Shown one piece after another: positions 18,041-26,584 of a stretch of DNA of 64,000 nucleotides; the first letter of the stretch is position 1; every line of letters begins with the position of its first letter. Origin of the DNA: UBA11222 sp049323435 (GTDB taxonomy: Bacteria > Pseudomonadota > Alphaproteobacteria > UBA11222); assembly GCA_049323435.1 (NCBI GenBank), contig JBMOMX010000022.1:59523-123522 (forward strand), given 5' to 3'. The position numbers were made by a program, and so were the translations under genes. A model generated the notes under the pieces. The model had not been told where the DNA came from. It saw only the letters and a list, made by a program, of their open reading frames with translations, and searched no databases.

Positions 18041-18469
18041 TTACGCCGGTACGAAACAGGGTAACTGGAACTCATCCGTGATACGCTCATATTGCAGCTT
18101 CACCGGCATATCCAGCGCGATATCCTCCAGCACGACGCTGCGCAGCCAGCTGACCAGGCGCACGCCCTCCTCCATTTCGATCACCGCCGCCACATAGGGC
18201 ACATCGGCGACGAACGCCGGATGCATCGGCATATGCGCAATCGTCCAGGAATAAACCTTGCCGCGGCCCGTCGATGGCGCCCAATGCCATTCCGGCGAGC
18301 CGCAATAGGCGCACATATTGCGCGGCAGATGCCGGAACCTGTTGCAGCCGTCGCATTTCTGGAAATGCAGCACGCCGCCCTGGCACTGTTCCCAGAACTG
18401 CGCGTTGACGGGTTCGATGGGATGCGGCACCGGACGGCTGGGTTTGTTTTTGACTTTCGTTTCACTCAT
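18041..18469 (-). CDS. Zn-ribbon/OB-fold (DUF35) protein
   Basis: The 142-residue protein has an N-terminal helix, a rubredoxin-like zinc ribbon (CDGCNRF...NMCAYCG, two CxxC pairs around residues 39-56), and an OB-fold (GKVYSWTIAHMPMHPAF, PYVAAVIEMEEGVRLV). DUF35 proteins partner thiolase-like proteins, for example in SCP2-type thiolases and in steroid side-chain aldolases where the OB-fold helps bind acyl-CoA. It begins 7 bases after the thiolase-like gene, which supports a complex between the two. Confidence 0.9.
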   Translation of the reverse strand: MSETKVKNKPSRPVPHPIEPVNAQFWEQCQGGVLHFQKCDGCNRFRHLPRNMCAYCGSPEWHWAPSTGRGKVYSWTIAHMPMHPAFVADVPYVAAVIEMEEGVRLVSWLRSVVLEDIALDMPVKLQYERITDEFQLPCFVPA

Positions 18470-18476
18470 AACTGCA

Positions 18477-19655
18477 TTACCTCCGCAAAATTACCAGGCT
18501 GCCATCGCCCAGATCGCCCCAGCCGGTGACGAGACCAAGCTCGCAATCCTTGACCTGGGCCGGACCTGCTTCGTGGCGCAATTGTTTGACCGCCTCGACG
18601 ACGTGATTGAGACCCCAGACATGCGCCTGGCTGAGCAGGCCGCCATGGGTGTTCAACGGATAGCGTCCGCCAAGCTCGATATTGCCGTCCTTGACGAAAT
18701 CATAGGCGCCGCCGCGTTCGCACAGCCCCAATGCTTCCATCTGCAACATCACAACATAGGAAAAACAGTCATAAATCTGCAGGAAGTCTACGTCATGCAC
18801 CTTGATGCCCGCCATTTTCAGCGCGATCGGCGCCGCATAGGAAAGGCCGAACTTGAAAAAGTCCGGGCGCGAGGCGATGTCGTCCGCCGGATAGGGATGA
18901 CCTTCGGCGCAGCCCATAATGACGACCGGGCGCTTGCGCATGTCCTTGGCTTCTTCGGTTCTGGAAACGACCACGGCGCAGGCGCCATCGGTTTCCAGGC
19001 AGCAATCATTCAGGCGCATGGGTTCGGAAATCCAGCGCGCCTTCAGATATTGCTCCATGGTCAGTTCCTGCCCCTTCATGAAGGCGCGGTCATTGAGCTG
19101 GGCGTGCTTGCGCGCGGCAAGGGCGATATGGCCGGTGGCTTCGTCAGGCACATTGTACAGCTTCTTGTGGCGCATCGCGAACCAGCTATACATCTGCACA
19201 GGCGAGGTGATGCCATAGGGCATGTAAAAATCTTTGATAGTGGTGTCGAGCACGTTCATGCCCATCGGCCGCGTCGGCGGAATGCCCGGCTTCGGGCGCA
19301 GCGCCGAATAGCCATTCCAGCCAAGCGTGATCAGCACATTGTTGCACACGCCCAGCGACACCATCGCGGCGGCGTTCTGTATAGCGGTGGTCGGGCTGGC
19401 GCCGCCCATATGTACGGTCGAGCAATAGCGCAGATTCTCGATGCCGAGATTGGCAGCCAGTTCTTCGCCCGTTGTGTAGGCTGGTGCCGGAACCAGCCCG
19501 TCAATATCGTGCGGGCTGAGGCCTGCATCGGCGATGGCCTTGCGGCCCGCCTCCAGCATCATTTCGACGGCGGTAACCTTGGCGCCCTTGACATAGTCGG
19601 TTTCGCCAATGCCGACGATGGACGCTTTTTCGCTGAAATTAAGTGTTACACCCAT
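18477..19655 (-). CDS. Thiolase-like (SCP2/lipid-transfer type) protein, probably not a true thiolase
   Basis: The 392-residue protein has the thiolase fold of the SCP2/Ltp type (ASIVGIGETDY at the start; DGACAVVVSRTEEA near 245; YDCFSYVVMLQMEALGLC near 302). The usual N-terminal nucleophilic cysteine is not in place: TVHMGGASPTTAI occupies that region. The active-site His in the HDCFS block is Tyr (IYDCFS), and the C-terminal Cys of thiolases is missing (LVTGWGDLGDG). These changes match Ltp2-like retro-aldolases that work with a DUF35 partner, and such a partner is encoded just downstream. The start ATG (MGVTLNF) has GGGAGA upstream; 25 more codons are open but unlikely. Confidence 0.85.
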   Translation of the reverse strand: MGVTLNFSEKASIVGIGETDYVKGAKVTAVEMMLEAGRKAIADAGLSPHDIDGLVPAPAYTTGEELAANLGIENLRYCSTVHMGGASPTTAIQNAAAMVSLGVCNNVLITLGWNGYSALRPKPGIPPTRPMGMNVLDTTIKDFYMPYGITSPVQMYSWFAMRHKKLYNVPDEATGHIALAARKHAQLNDRAFMKGQELTMEQYLKARWISEPMRLNDCCLETDGACAVVVSRTEEAKDMRKRPVVIMGCAEGHPYPADDIASRPDFFKFGLSYAAPIALKMAGIKVHDVDFLQIYDCFSYVVMLQMEALGLCERGGAYDFVKDGNIELGGRYPLNTHGGLLSQAHVWGLNHVVEAVKQLRHEAGPAQVKDCELGLVTGWGDLGDGSLVILRR

Positions 19656-19780
19656 ATCGCGTTTTTCTCCCTGCTTTTGCATCGCCAGGCTATGGCGCTG
19701 CTCGTTCAATTCATTATAATCAACTCTCATTCACTGGCAGCAAAAAAACGACACGCAAGCAAAATAAGGATAAATGCCCA
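19656..19780. promoter_or_regulatory. Divergent promoter region between thiolase-like and NMO-like genes
   Basis: This 125-bp spacer separates divergent operons. It contains an AT-rich ATTATAAT at 19713-19720, usable as a -10 box on either strand, and AAGGA at 19766-19770 as ribosome binding site of the plus-strand gene. No clear -35 or operator is visible. The FadR-type regulator downstream is a natural candidate to act here. Confidence 0.4.
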
Positions 19781-20746
19781 ATGTCCATCAAAACCCCGGT
19801 CTGCGACCTGTTCGGAATCGCGAAACCCATCTTTCTGGCCGGAATGGGTGGTGTGGCCTATGCTAAGATATGCGCGGCGGTGTCCGAGGCGGGCGGTTAT
19901 GGCACGCTGGGCATGGCGGCGGCGACGCCGGAAGAAATCCGGGCCGAGATGCGCGCGGTGCGGGCGCTGACCAGCAAACCCTTTGGCGTCGATCTGCTGG
20001 CGGCGCAGCCGGAAACCATTGACCGCGCCATTGATATTATTATCGGGGAAGGCGCATCCTCTTTCATTGCGGGGCTGGGCGTGCCGCATGCGGTGATCGA
20101 GAAATGCCATAAAGGCGGGCTGAAAGTGGTGGTCATGTGCGGCCAGGTCGCGCATGCGCAAAAGGCCGAACAGGCCGGCTGCGACATGGTGGTGGCGCAG
20201 GGCACGGAAGCGGGCGGCCATACCGGCCAGGTTGCAGGCATGGCGGTGATCCCGCAAATCGCGGCGGCGGTAAAAATTCCTGTATTGGCGGCAGGCGCCA
20301 TTGTCGATGGCCGCACCATGGCCGCCGCCCTGGCGCTGGGCGCGCAAGGGGTGTGGGTCGGCACCCGCTTCATCGCATCCACCGAGGCGCGCGCCGGACG
20401 GGTCTATCAGGAACAGATCCTGACGCATGGCAGCGCCGACACGCTTGTAACCAAATGCTTTTCCGGCAAGACGATGCGGGTCATCCGCAACGCCTATGTT
20501 GATGACTGGGAAAAGCGCAAGGATGAGTTGCAGCCCTTCCCCAAACAGATGGTCACCAGCCTGAAAGCCGGAGTTATGGGCGTCACACAGGGGCCTGACC
20601 AGAAAGTTGATCCAGACCGCGCCTGTCTTCCTGCGGGCCAGGGTATCGGCGGTATCTCTGATATCCTCCCGGCAGCGGAAATCATTAACCGTATGATGCG
20701 CGAATGTGAGGACACGTTTCGCGGCCTGAACAAGCTTTTGGGCTGA
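19781..20746 (+). CDS. Nitronate monooxygenase / 2-nitropropane dioxygenase family protein
   Basis: The 321-residue TIM-barrel flavoprotein shows family motifs: FLAGMGGVAYAKICAAVSEAGG at about 18-39, QGTEAGGHTGQV near 142-153, and PVLAAGAIVDGRTMAAALALGAQGVWVGTRF at about 168-198, which binds the FMN phosphate. Members oxidise nitronates; many are annotated as such but act as enoyl reductases or related FMN enzymes. The ATG at 19781 has AAGGA 10 bases upstream. It is followed after 31 bases by the FadR-type regulator. Confidence 0.88.
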   Translation: MSIKTPVCDLFGIAKPIFLAGMGGVAYAKICAAVSEAGGYGTLGMAAATPEEIRAEMRAVRALTSKPFGVDLLAAQPETIDRAIDIIIGEGASSFIAGLGVPHAVIEKCHKGGLKVVVMCGQVAHAQKAEQAGCDMVVAQGTEAGGHTGQVAGMAVIPQIAAAVKIPVLAAGAIVDGRTMAAALALGAQGVWVGTRFIASTEARAGRVYQEQILTHGSADTLVTKCFSGKTMRVIRNAYVDDWEKRKDELQPFPKQMVTSLKAGVMGVTQGPDQKVDPDRACLPAGQGIGGISDILPAAEIINRMMRECEDTFRGLNKLLG

Positions 20747-20777
20747 CCTTTGCCTGCAAACCTGCTAATTACACTGT

Positions 20778-21587
20778 ATGACGGATAAATCAGTAGTAGA
20801 TATAGAAAATTTTATAGGTTTTCCCGGCAAGGACGGCAATGGCGGTCATGGGGCCGGTCACGGACGCGGGTCCAAGATGGCGATCCGCGTGGCGCAGGGT
20901 ATTGTGCGCGAAATTGCTGACAAGCAGTTGCTGCCAGGCGCCAAACTGCCGCCAGAGCATGAGATGGTGGAACGCTATGGCGTCGCGCGCGCCACACTGC
21001 GCGAGGCGCTGCGCTTTCTGGAACTGCAAGGCGTGCTGTCGATAAAGCCGGGACCGGGCGGCGGGCCGGTGGTGGGCGAACCGCATACCCGCAATCTGGC
21101 CAGCACGCTGGCTTTGCTGCTGCAATTTCTGGACGCGCCGTTCCGCTCGCTGATTGAGCTGCGACAGGTGATCAGCCCCGGCATGGCGGCGATGGCGGCG
21201 CGTAACGCCCGCCATGATGATCTGGAACGGCTGAAAGAATGTATCGCCAAATTGCGCAGTTGCATCGGCGATATTAGCGCCTATCAGGACGAAAACCGCA
21301 AATTTCACGATCTTATCGCCTGGGCGTCAGGCAATCCGGCTATCGGCCTGCTGGTGTCCTCGGTGCATATGATGACCAACAGTTCGGGCATCACCCTGAA
21401 TTATTCCGAGCGCGAACAACGCTACCAGATCGAAACCTATGAAAGCCTGTATCAGGCCATCGTCGCACGCGATGCCGAACGCGCGCGCAAGGAGATGGAA
21501 GCCTTTATCGGCCGTTCCGACGCCTATCTGGAAAAGCGCCATCCGGAGCTGATGCGCAAACGCATCGTCTGGGAAGATATCAGCTGA
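20778..21587 (+). CDS. GntR-family (FadR subfamily, FCD domain) transcriptional regulator
   Basis: The 269-residue protein has an N-terminal winged helix-turn-helix (about 36-100: LPPEHEMVERYGVARATLREALRFLELQGVLSIKPG). An all-helical FCD ligand-binding domain follows (SLIELRQVISPGMAAMAARNA, ENRKFHDLIAWASGNPAI). The first 30 residues are a Gly- and His-rich lead before the domain. FCD regulators sense organic acids or acyl-CoAs, so this protein may control the surrounding catabolic genes. Confidence 0.9.
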   Translation: MTDKSVVDIENFIGFPGKDGNGGHGAGHGRGSKMAIRVAQGIVREIADKQLLPGAKLPPEHEMVERYGVARATLREALRFLELQGVLSIKPGPGGGPVVGEPHTRNLASTLALLLQFLDAPFRSLIELRQVISPGMAAMAARNARHDDLERLKECIAKLRSCIGDISAYQDENRKFHDLIAWASGNPAIGLLVSSVHMMTNSSGITLNYSEREQRYQIETYESLYQAIVARDAERARKEMEAFIGRSDAYLEKRHPELMRKRIVWEDIS

Positions 21588-21612
21588 TAACTCCCCCACC
21601 CGGGGCCTGGCG

Positions 21613-21630
21613 GTGTGATTTCAATCACAC
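21613..21630. other. Palindrome GTGTGATT-TC-AATCACAC between convergent genes
   Basis: This perfect 8-bp inverted repeat with a 2-base centre includes TGTGA-N6-TCACA, the consensus of a CRP site. It sits in the 60-bp gap between the converging regulator and petC genes, where a terminator is expected, so the CRP match may be coincidence. Confidence 0.45.
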
Positions 21631-21647
21631 ACGCACAGATTGGTATC

Positions 21648-22433
21648 TCAATGCTGATCCTTCCAGATACGTTTATAGGTGGCGAATAGCAGGCCAGCCA
21701 ATATGCTCAGGAAAATGATCACTTTGAAGCCGAGCTTGTGCCGGTCTTCCAGCTTGGGTTCCGCCGTCCACATCAAAAAGGCTGTCACATCCTGCGCCAT
21801 CTGGTCCAGCGAGGCGGCGGTGCCGTCTTCATAGGTGACCTGATCATCCGACAAAGGCGCCGGCATGGCGATCTGCTGGCCGGGGAAAGTGTGATTGTAA
21901 TTCATGCCATCGGCCAGCACCACGCCTTCCGGCGCATCACCATAGCCGGTCAACAGCGAATAGAGATAATCAGGGCCGTTTTTGCGCGCCTTGGTCATCA
22001 GCGACAGATCAGGCGGCAGGGCGCCATTATTGGCGGCGCGGGCGGCATTGTCATTGGGGAATGGCTTGACGATGCGGTCCTTGGGTTCTGCCGGGCGTTC
22101 AAACATTTCGCCGTCGGCATTGGGGCCGTCCGTGACAGTGCCGGCAGCGGCGATGGCCTTGACCTCGGCTTCGCTGAATTGCGGCCCGCCAGGTTCGCTC
22201 AGATTACGGTACGAGACATATTTGATCGAATGACAGGCGGCGCAGACTTCCTTGTAGACCTGAAAACCGCGTTTGAGCTGGGCGCGGTCAAATGTGCCGA
22301 AGGGGCCTGAAAAGCTCCAGTCCACATGTTTCAGCGCCGCGCCCTCACTGGCCTGCGCCGCGCCCGCCAGCGGCAGCGCCAGTGCGGCGGCCAGCAGCGT
22401 TGAACGGAGTTTGATCTGCATTTTGTGTTTCAT
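21648..22433 (-). CDS. petC: Cytochrome c1 of the bc1 complex
   Basis: Cytochrome c1 passes electrons from the Rieske protein to soluble or membrane cytochrome c. The 261-residue protein has a signal peptide (LLAAALALPLAGAAQA) and the haem motif CAACH (C64, C67, H68) followed by SIKYVSYRNL. A C-terminal membrane anchor (VIIFLSILAGLLFATYKRIW) completes it. I chose the ATG at 22431-22433, preceded by AAGGGG 8 bases upstream; a GTG and an ATG three and two codons earlier are alternatives. It follows petB closely in the petABC operon. Confidence 0.95.
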   Translation of the reverse strand: MKHKMQIKLRSTLLAAALALPLAGAAQASEGAALKHVDWSFSGPFGTFDRAQLKRGFQVYKEVCAACHSIKYVSYRNLSEPGGPQFSEAEVKAIAAAGTVTDGPNADGEMFERPAEPKDRIVKPFPNDNAARAANNGALPPDLSLMTKARKNGPDYLYSLLTGYGDAPEGVVLADGMNYNHTFPGQQIAMPAPLSDDQVTYEDGTAASLDQMAQDVTAFLMWTAEPKLEDRHKLGFKVIIFLSILAGLLFATYKRIWKDQH

Positions 22434-22445
22434 GTTCATCACCCC

Positions 22446-23687
22446 TTAGGCCGCTTTGCCAGACGCAGCATGTCCCAGCACCGGTTTGGAGATGCTTTCA
22501 GGCAGCGGTTTGGGCGTTTCCACCAGCCCCAGAATGGGCATGATGATGAAGAAGTGGGCAAAATAATAGGCGGTCGCAATGCGTCCGGCCAGCAGATACA
22601 TGCCTTCCGCAGGCTTCGCGCCGATATAGCCCAGAATGAGCGCATCGATCAGGAAAATCCAGAAGAACTGCTTGTAAAGCGGACGGAATCGCGCCGAACG
22701 CACCTTGGACGTATCCAGCCAGGGCACCAGGAACAGCACGAAAATCGCCACGCCCATGGCGATCACGCCCAGCAGCTTGTCCGGGATCGAGCGCAGAATG
22801 GCGTAGAAGGGCAGCAGATACCATTCCGGCACAATATGCGCGGGCGTGGATAGCCGGTTGGCCTCGATATAATTATCCGGTTCGCCCAGCATATTCGGTG
22901 CATAAAACACAAACAGCGCGAAAAACAGCATGAACATCACGACGGCGAACGTATCCTTCATCGTGTAATAGGGATGGAACGTCACCGTGTCCTGCGGCCC
23001 CTTCACATCAATGCCGAGAGGATTATTGTTGCCCGGCACATGCAGCGCCCAGATATGCAGCACGACAACGCCCGCAATCAGGAACGGCACCAGATAATGC
23101 AGGCTGAAAAGCCGGTTCAGCGTCGGATTATCGACCGAAAAGCCGCCCCAGAGCAAAGCCAGCAGATAGTCGCCCACCAGCGGGATCGCGCCGAACAGAT
23201 TGGTGATCACGGTCGCGCCCCAGAAGCTCATCTGCCCCCAGACCAGCACATAGCCAAAAAACGCCGCCGCCGTCATCAGCAGGTAAATCACCATGCCCAG
23301 AATCCAGATCAGCTCGCGCGGCTCCTTGTAGGAGCCATAATACAGGCCGCGGAACATATGGATATAAACGGCCAGAAAGAACATCGAGGCGCCATTGGCG
23401 TGGATATAGCGGATCAGCCAGCCATAATTCACATCGCGCATGATATGCTCGACACTGGCGAACGCCATGTCCACATGCGGCGTGTAATGCATAACCAGAA
23501 TGACGCCGGTAATGATCTGAACCCCCAGACAGAACATCAGGATGCCGCCAAAGGTCCACCAATAGTTCAAATTTTTGGGGGTGGGAAACGCGATCGCGGC
23601 GCCATGCATCAGGCTCAGGATCGGCAGCCGCCGCTCCAGCCATTTGGCAGGCGCGCTTGTGGGCTGAAATTCAGTATGTCCGCTCAT
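22446..23687 (-). CDS. petB: Cytochrome b of the bc1 complex
   Basis: The 413-residue, eight-helix protein carries both haem b groups and the quinol sites. Supporting segments are NLNYWWTFGGILMFCLGVQI (about 39-59), GASMFFLAVYIHMFRGLYYGSY, SFWGATVITNLFGAIP, and the Qo-site PEWY near residue 285 (IVPEWYLLPFYAILRSIPDK). Length fits bacterial cytochrome b of the purple-bacterial type. It lies between petA and petC with short spacers. Confidence 0.97.
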   Translation of the reverse strand: MSGHTEFQPTSAPAKWLERRLPILSLMHGAAIAFPTPKNLNYWWTFGGILMFCLGVQIITGVILVMHYTPHVDMAFASVEHIMRDVNYGWLIRYIHANGASMFFLAVYIHMFRGLYYGSYKEPRELIWILGMVIYLLMTAAAFFGYVLVWGQMSFWGATVITNLFGAIPLVGDYLLALLWGGFSVDNPTLNRLFSLHYLVPFLIAGVVVLHIWALHVPGNNNPLGIDVKGPQDTVTFHPYYTMKDTFAVVMFMLFFALFVFYAPNMLGEPDNYIEANRLSTPAHIVPEWYLLPFYAILRSIPDKLLGVIAMGVAIFVLFLVPWLDTSKVRSARFRPLYKQFFWIFLIDALILGYIGAKPAEGMYLLAGRIATAYYFAHFFIIMPILGLVETPKPLPESISKPVLGHAASGKAA

Positions 23688-23695
23688 ATGCTCAC

Positions 23696-24214
23696 CTAAC
23701 CTATCTTGACGCGGTTATCGTCCAGAAAAACATATTCCGGTATGGCCAGATTATTTGGGGCCGGGCCCAGGCGGATGCGCCCCGACGTGTCGTAATGCGA
23801 GCCATGACAGGGGCAGAACCAGCCGCCAAAATCGCCTTTCTGGCCAAGCGGCACACAGCCCAGATGGGTGCATACCCCAACCATGATCAGCCATTGCGGC
23901 TTTTGCACCCGGTCAGAGTCGGCCTGCGGGTCGCGTAATTCTTCAATTTTGACTTCACCCGCAGCCGCAATTTCAGCGGCGGTGCGATGCCGGATGAATA
24001 CCGGCTTGCCGCGCCAGGTTACGGTGATGGCCGCGCCTTCGGTGATGGCGGACAGATCAATCTCGATCGAGGCCAGCGCCTTTACCGACGCATCCGGGTT
24101 CAGCTGATGTATAAACGGCCAGGCCAGCGCACCCGCGCCGATCGCCGCTACCGCACCGGTTGCAATATAAAGAAAATCCCGTCTGGTGGGTTCTTCCGCA
24201 TGGCCCGTTGTCAC
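23696..24214 (-). CDS. petA: Ubiquinol-cytochrome c reductase Rieske iron-sulfur subunit
   Basis: The 172-residue protein starts with a Tat-type signal anchor (TRRDFLYIATGAVAAIGAGA). It has the Rieske fold with CTHLGC (C115, H117, C120) and CPCHGS (C134, C136, H137), giving two Cys and two His cluster ligands plus the disulfide pair. I start at GTG 24212-24214, with GAGGGAAGC just upstream. The frame is open 26 codons further, but those codons are basic and unlike the family. It is the first gene of petABC. Confidence 0.95.
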   Translation of the reverse strand: MTTGHAEEPTRRDFLYIATGAVAAIGAGALAWPFIHQLNPDASVKALASIEIDLSAITEGAAITVTWRGKPVFIRHRTAAEIAAAGEVKIEELRDPQADSDRVQKPQWLIMVGVCTHLGCVPLGQKGDFGGWFCPCHGSHYDTSGRIRLGPAPNNLAIPEYVFLDDNRVKIG

Positions 24215-24409
24215 TGATCGCTTCCCTCTTGCTTTCGCGCTATGGCGTGTGCGGCCCTCGGCTTGAACTGGCGGCCGCGCCCCCCGGCGCAAAATTGATG
24301 ACCGGGAACTTTTCGCATTAGAAAAACGGCTTGTCTAGAGGTAGTACAAAGATATCAGCCGGGAATGTCCCGCGCACCCGCCCGCTTAACCAAGGGATTT
24401 AGTAGGATA

Positions 24410-24889
24410 ATGCTGCGTATTGCATTATATCAGCCGGATATTCCGCAAAACACCGGCGCCTTGCTGCGTCTGGGGGCGTGTCTGAATGTGCCGGTGGATA
24501 TTATCGAACCCTGTGGTTTTGTCCTTACCGACCGGGGCCTGCGCCGCGCCGGGATGGATTATCTGGAAATGGCCGCCCTTCAGCGCCATGATTCGTGGAC
24601 TTCATTCTGCAATGATCTGGATCAAACGGGACGGCGGCTGATTTTGCTAACCACCAAAGCAGCTATCGCCTATACCGCATTTCAGTTTAAGCCGGGCGAT
24701 ACGCTATTGCTGGGCCGCGAAAGTGCAGGCGCGCCGCAAGAGGTGCATGATCGCGCCGATGCGCGGCTGGTGATACCGATGCTGGCGGGGCGGCGCTCGC
24801 TGAATGTGGCGCTATCGGCGGCAATGGCGCTGGGCGAGGGGTTGCGCCAGTTAAACGGATTTGCGCCAATGCGTGAGGGTGAGGGGTGA
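24410..24889 (+). CDS. trmL: tRNA (cytidine/uridine-34-2'-O)-methyltransferase
   Basis: TrmL methylates the ribose of the wobble base of certain tRNA-Leu species. The 159-residue SPOUT protein has LYQPDIPQNTGALLRLGAC at 6-24, LLGRESAGAPQEVHD near residue 99, and the knot motif RRSLNVALSAAMALGE. The start MLRIALYQ is the typical TrmL N-terminus; its AGGA box is only 2 bases away, so an ATG 15 codons upstream remains possible. The stop overlaps the hemF GTG start. Confidence 0.92.
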   Translation: MLRIALYQPDIPQNTGALLRLGACLNVPVDIIEPCGFVLTDRGLRRAGMDYLEMAALQRHDSWTSFCNDLDQTGRRLILLTTKAAIAYTAFQFKPGDTLLLGRESAGAPQEVHDRADARLVIPMLAGRRSLNVALSAAMALGEGLRQLNGFAPMREGEG

Positions 24890-25752
24890 GCGAACAGGTG
24901 GAACAGCGCAAACTCCAGGCGGCGGCCTGGTTCGCAGCCCTGCGGGATCGTATCTGCATGGAATTTGAACGGCTTGAGGATGAGCTGAGCGGTACGTTCA
25001 GCGATCTTCAGCCTGGCCGTTTCAAACGCACGCCCTGGCGGCGTGAAGCGGGCGGCGGCGGCGAAATGTCGATGCTGCGCGGGCGGCTGTTTGAAAAAGT
25101 GGGCGTGCATATATCCGTTGTGCACGGAGAATTCACGCCGGAAATGCTGGCGCAGATGCCGGGGCCGCAGCGCGATCCGCGCTTCTGGGCGGCGGGCATA
25201 TCACTGATTGCGCATATGCAGTCGCCGCTGGTTCCCGCCGTGCATATGAACACGCGCCATATTGTCAGCGGCGGCGGCGATGCGGTCAAGGCCTGGTTCG
25301 GCGGCGGCGCGGATCTGACGCCCATGTATCCGGACGCAGCCGATACGGAGAAATTCCACGCCGCCCTGCGCACGGCCTGCGACGCGCATGACGCAAGCTA
25401 TTATCCGCGTTTCAAACAATGGTGCGATGAATATTTCTATCTGCCGCACCGCCAGGAGCCGCGCGGCGCCGGCGGCATATTTTATGATCACCACGACACC
25501 GGAAACTGGGATGCGGATTTCGCCTTTACCCGCGATGTGGGCGAGGCGTTCTTGCGCATATATCCGGAAATCGTCCGTCTACATATGAACAAGCCCTGGA
25601 CGCCGGAACAGCGCGACCATCAATTGATCCGGCGCGGGCGTTACGTGGAGTTCAACCTGCTATATGACCGCGGCACCACATTCGGCCTGAAAACCGGCGG
25701 CAATGTCGAGGCGATTCTGTCCTCGATGCCGCCGGTTGTGAAATGGCCGTGA
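24886..25752 (+). CDS. hemF: Oxygen-dependent coproporphyrinogen III oxidase
   Basis: HemF decarboxylates coproporphyrinogen III to protoporphyrinogen IX using O2, indicating aerobic haem synthesis. The 288-residue protein matches throughout: GGGGEMSMLRGRLFEKVGV at about 56-74, PAVHMNTRHIV, AWFGGGADLTPMYP, GAGGIFYDHHDTGNW, and RGRYVEFNLLYDRGTTFGL near the end. It starts at a GTG that overlaps the trmL stop (GTGA), so the two are likely coupled. Placement beside the bc1 operon makes functional sense. Confidence 0.97.
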   Translation: MSEQVEQRKLQAAAWFAALRDRICMEFERLEDELSGTFSDLQPGRFKRTPWRREAGGGGEMSMLRGRLFEKVGVHISVVHGEFTPEMLAQMPGPQRDPRFWAAGISLIAHMQSPLVPAVHMNTRHIVSGGGDAVKAWFGGGADLTPMYPDAADTEKFHAALRTACDAHDASYYPRFKQWCDEYFYLPHRQEPRGAGGIFYDHHDTGNWDADFAFTRDVGEAFLRIYPEIVRLHMNKPWTPEQRDHQLIRRGRYVEFNLLYDRGTTFGLKTGGNVEAILSSMPPVVKWP

Positions 25753-25756
25753 GGGA

Positions 25757-26173
25757 TTAAGAGGATGGCGCGAAGGGATTCAGGATTTTCACATCGAGTC
25801 CTGCAACATCGTTAATATTGCGTATGACCAGAACAAGGTCATAAACTCTTGCCGTAGCCGCCAGCAGGCCATCGATCACAGGCAAGCTGCGCAGCGCGGC
25901 CAATCTTCCCCATTCATTCGCAATGGCGAAGTTTATGGGCAGAATGCGATCGCCAAAACCCTGTTCAAGCGCATGCAGCCAGCTTTGCAGTTTTTCTGAT
26001 TTTTGCCGGTCGCGGGAACGTGAAAGTTCAATACCCTTACGAATTTCACCCGTTACCAGCACACTCAGATACAGATCATCATCGTTGACGCTCGCATACC
26101 AGGTGGCGACATTCAGATCACAGCGTTCGGCTTTGCGCAGTTCTGAAATGATATTGGTGTCGATCAGAAACAT
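25757..26173 (-). CDS. VapC/FitB-like PIN-domain toxin
   Basis: PIN-domain toxins are Mg2+-dependent ribonucleases. The 138-residue protein starts FLIDTNIISELRK, which supplies the first catalytic Asp. It also has LYLSVLVTGEIRKGIE (acidic residue about 43) and LPVIDGLLAATARVYDLVLVIRN (Asp about 99), with NINDVAGLDVKILNPF at the end, as in FitB-like VapC. Its ATG overlaps the antitoxin stop as TGATG. It is tail-to-tail with hemF, with only a few bases between. Confidence 0.9.
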   Translation of the reverse strand: MFLIDTNIISELRKAERCDLNVATWYASVNDDDLYLSVLVTGEIRKGIELSRSRDRQKSEKLQSWLHALEQGFGDRILPINFAIANEWGRLAALRSLPVIDGLLAATARVYDLVLVIRNINDVAGLDVKILNPFAPSS

Positions 26174-26481
26174 CACAAATCAATGCTGCGGCCCATGTCA
26201 CGCGGGCGCGTGATGTCAATGCCATCCAGCGGCGCAGCAGCCAGCAGCGTCTTCAGCCCTTGCGCCTTGCCTGTTGAAAAGCGGGCGCGCAACAAGGCGC
26301 GCGCCGCATCGGCCTGGCGGGGCGCGTTAAGGGCACGGGCGACTTCTCGCACCAGTGCCGCATCCTCCTTATGCACCTGCACCTCTACGCGCACGATTCC
26401 CTTCCGCTTCATGCGGTTGCGATGCAGAGCGAGCGGCGTCCTGGATGCCTTGCTGGATTGTGTCATGCGGGATTGCGCCAT
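26173..26481 (-). CDS. Antitoxin partner of the PIN-domain toxin
   Basis: The 102-residue basic protein sits immediately upstream of the toxin and overlaps it by 3 bases, the standard antitoxin-toxin order. The central part (IVRVEVQVHKEDAALVREVARALNAP) reads like a short ribbon-helix-helix-type DNA-binding segment, and the acidic C-terminal region would wrap the toxin. I do not recognise the family firmly. Starts at MTQSSK or MKRKG are also possible. A 75-bp tandem repeat lies 6 bases upstream. Confidence 0.7.
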   Translation of the reverse strand: MAQSRMTQSSKASRTPLALHRNRMKRKGIVRVEVQVHKEDAALVREVARALNAPRQADAARALLRARFSTGKAQGLKTLLAAAPLDGIDITRPRDMGRSIDL

Positions 26482-26487
26482 ACGTTT

Positions 26488-26562
26488 GTGTGATGTGAGG
26501 GAGTGTGATGTGAGGGAGTGTGATGTGAGGGAGTGTGATGTGAGGGAGTGTGATGTGAGGGA
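26488..26562. repeat. Five perfect tandem 15-bp repeats upstream of the vapBC-like pair
   Basis: The unit GTGTGATGTGAGGGA (minus strand TCCCTCACATCACAC) occurs five times in succession without mismatch, ending 6 bases from the antitoxin start. It occupies the promoter position of the toxin-antitoxin operon. The perfect identity implies recent expansion or active slippage. In the antitoxin frame it reads SLTSH repeats but there is no start codon upstream of it. Confidence 0.95.
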
Positions 26563-26584
26563 GAGTGTCGAGATGCCTTCCTGC

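Noticed and set aside
18318..19970. A 550-codon plus-strand frame opposite the thiolase-like gene
   Set aside because: It is a shadow frame antisense to a recognisable protein and partly overlaps the start of the NMO-like gene in another frame.
21613..21630. A functional CRP operator
   Set aside because: The match to TGTGA-N6-TCACA is perfect, but it lies between two convergent gene ends rather than in a promoter. It is listed only as a palindrome.
26488..26562. CRISPR-like array
   Set aside because: The five 15-bp units are directly adjacent with no spacers, and no cas genes are present. It is a simple tandem repeat.
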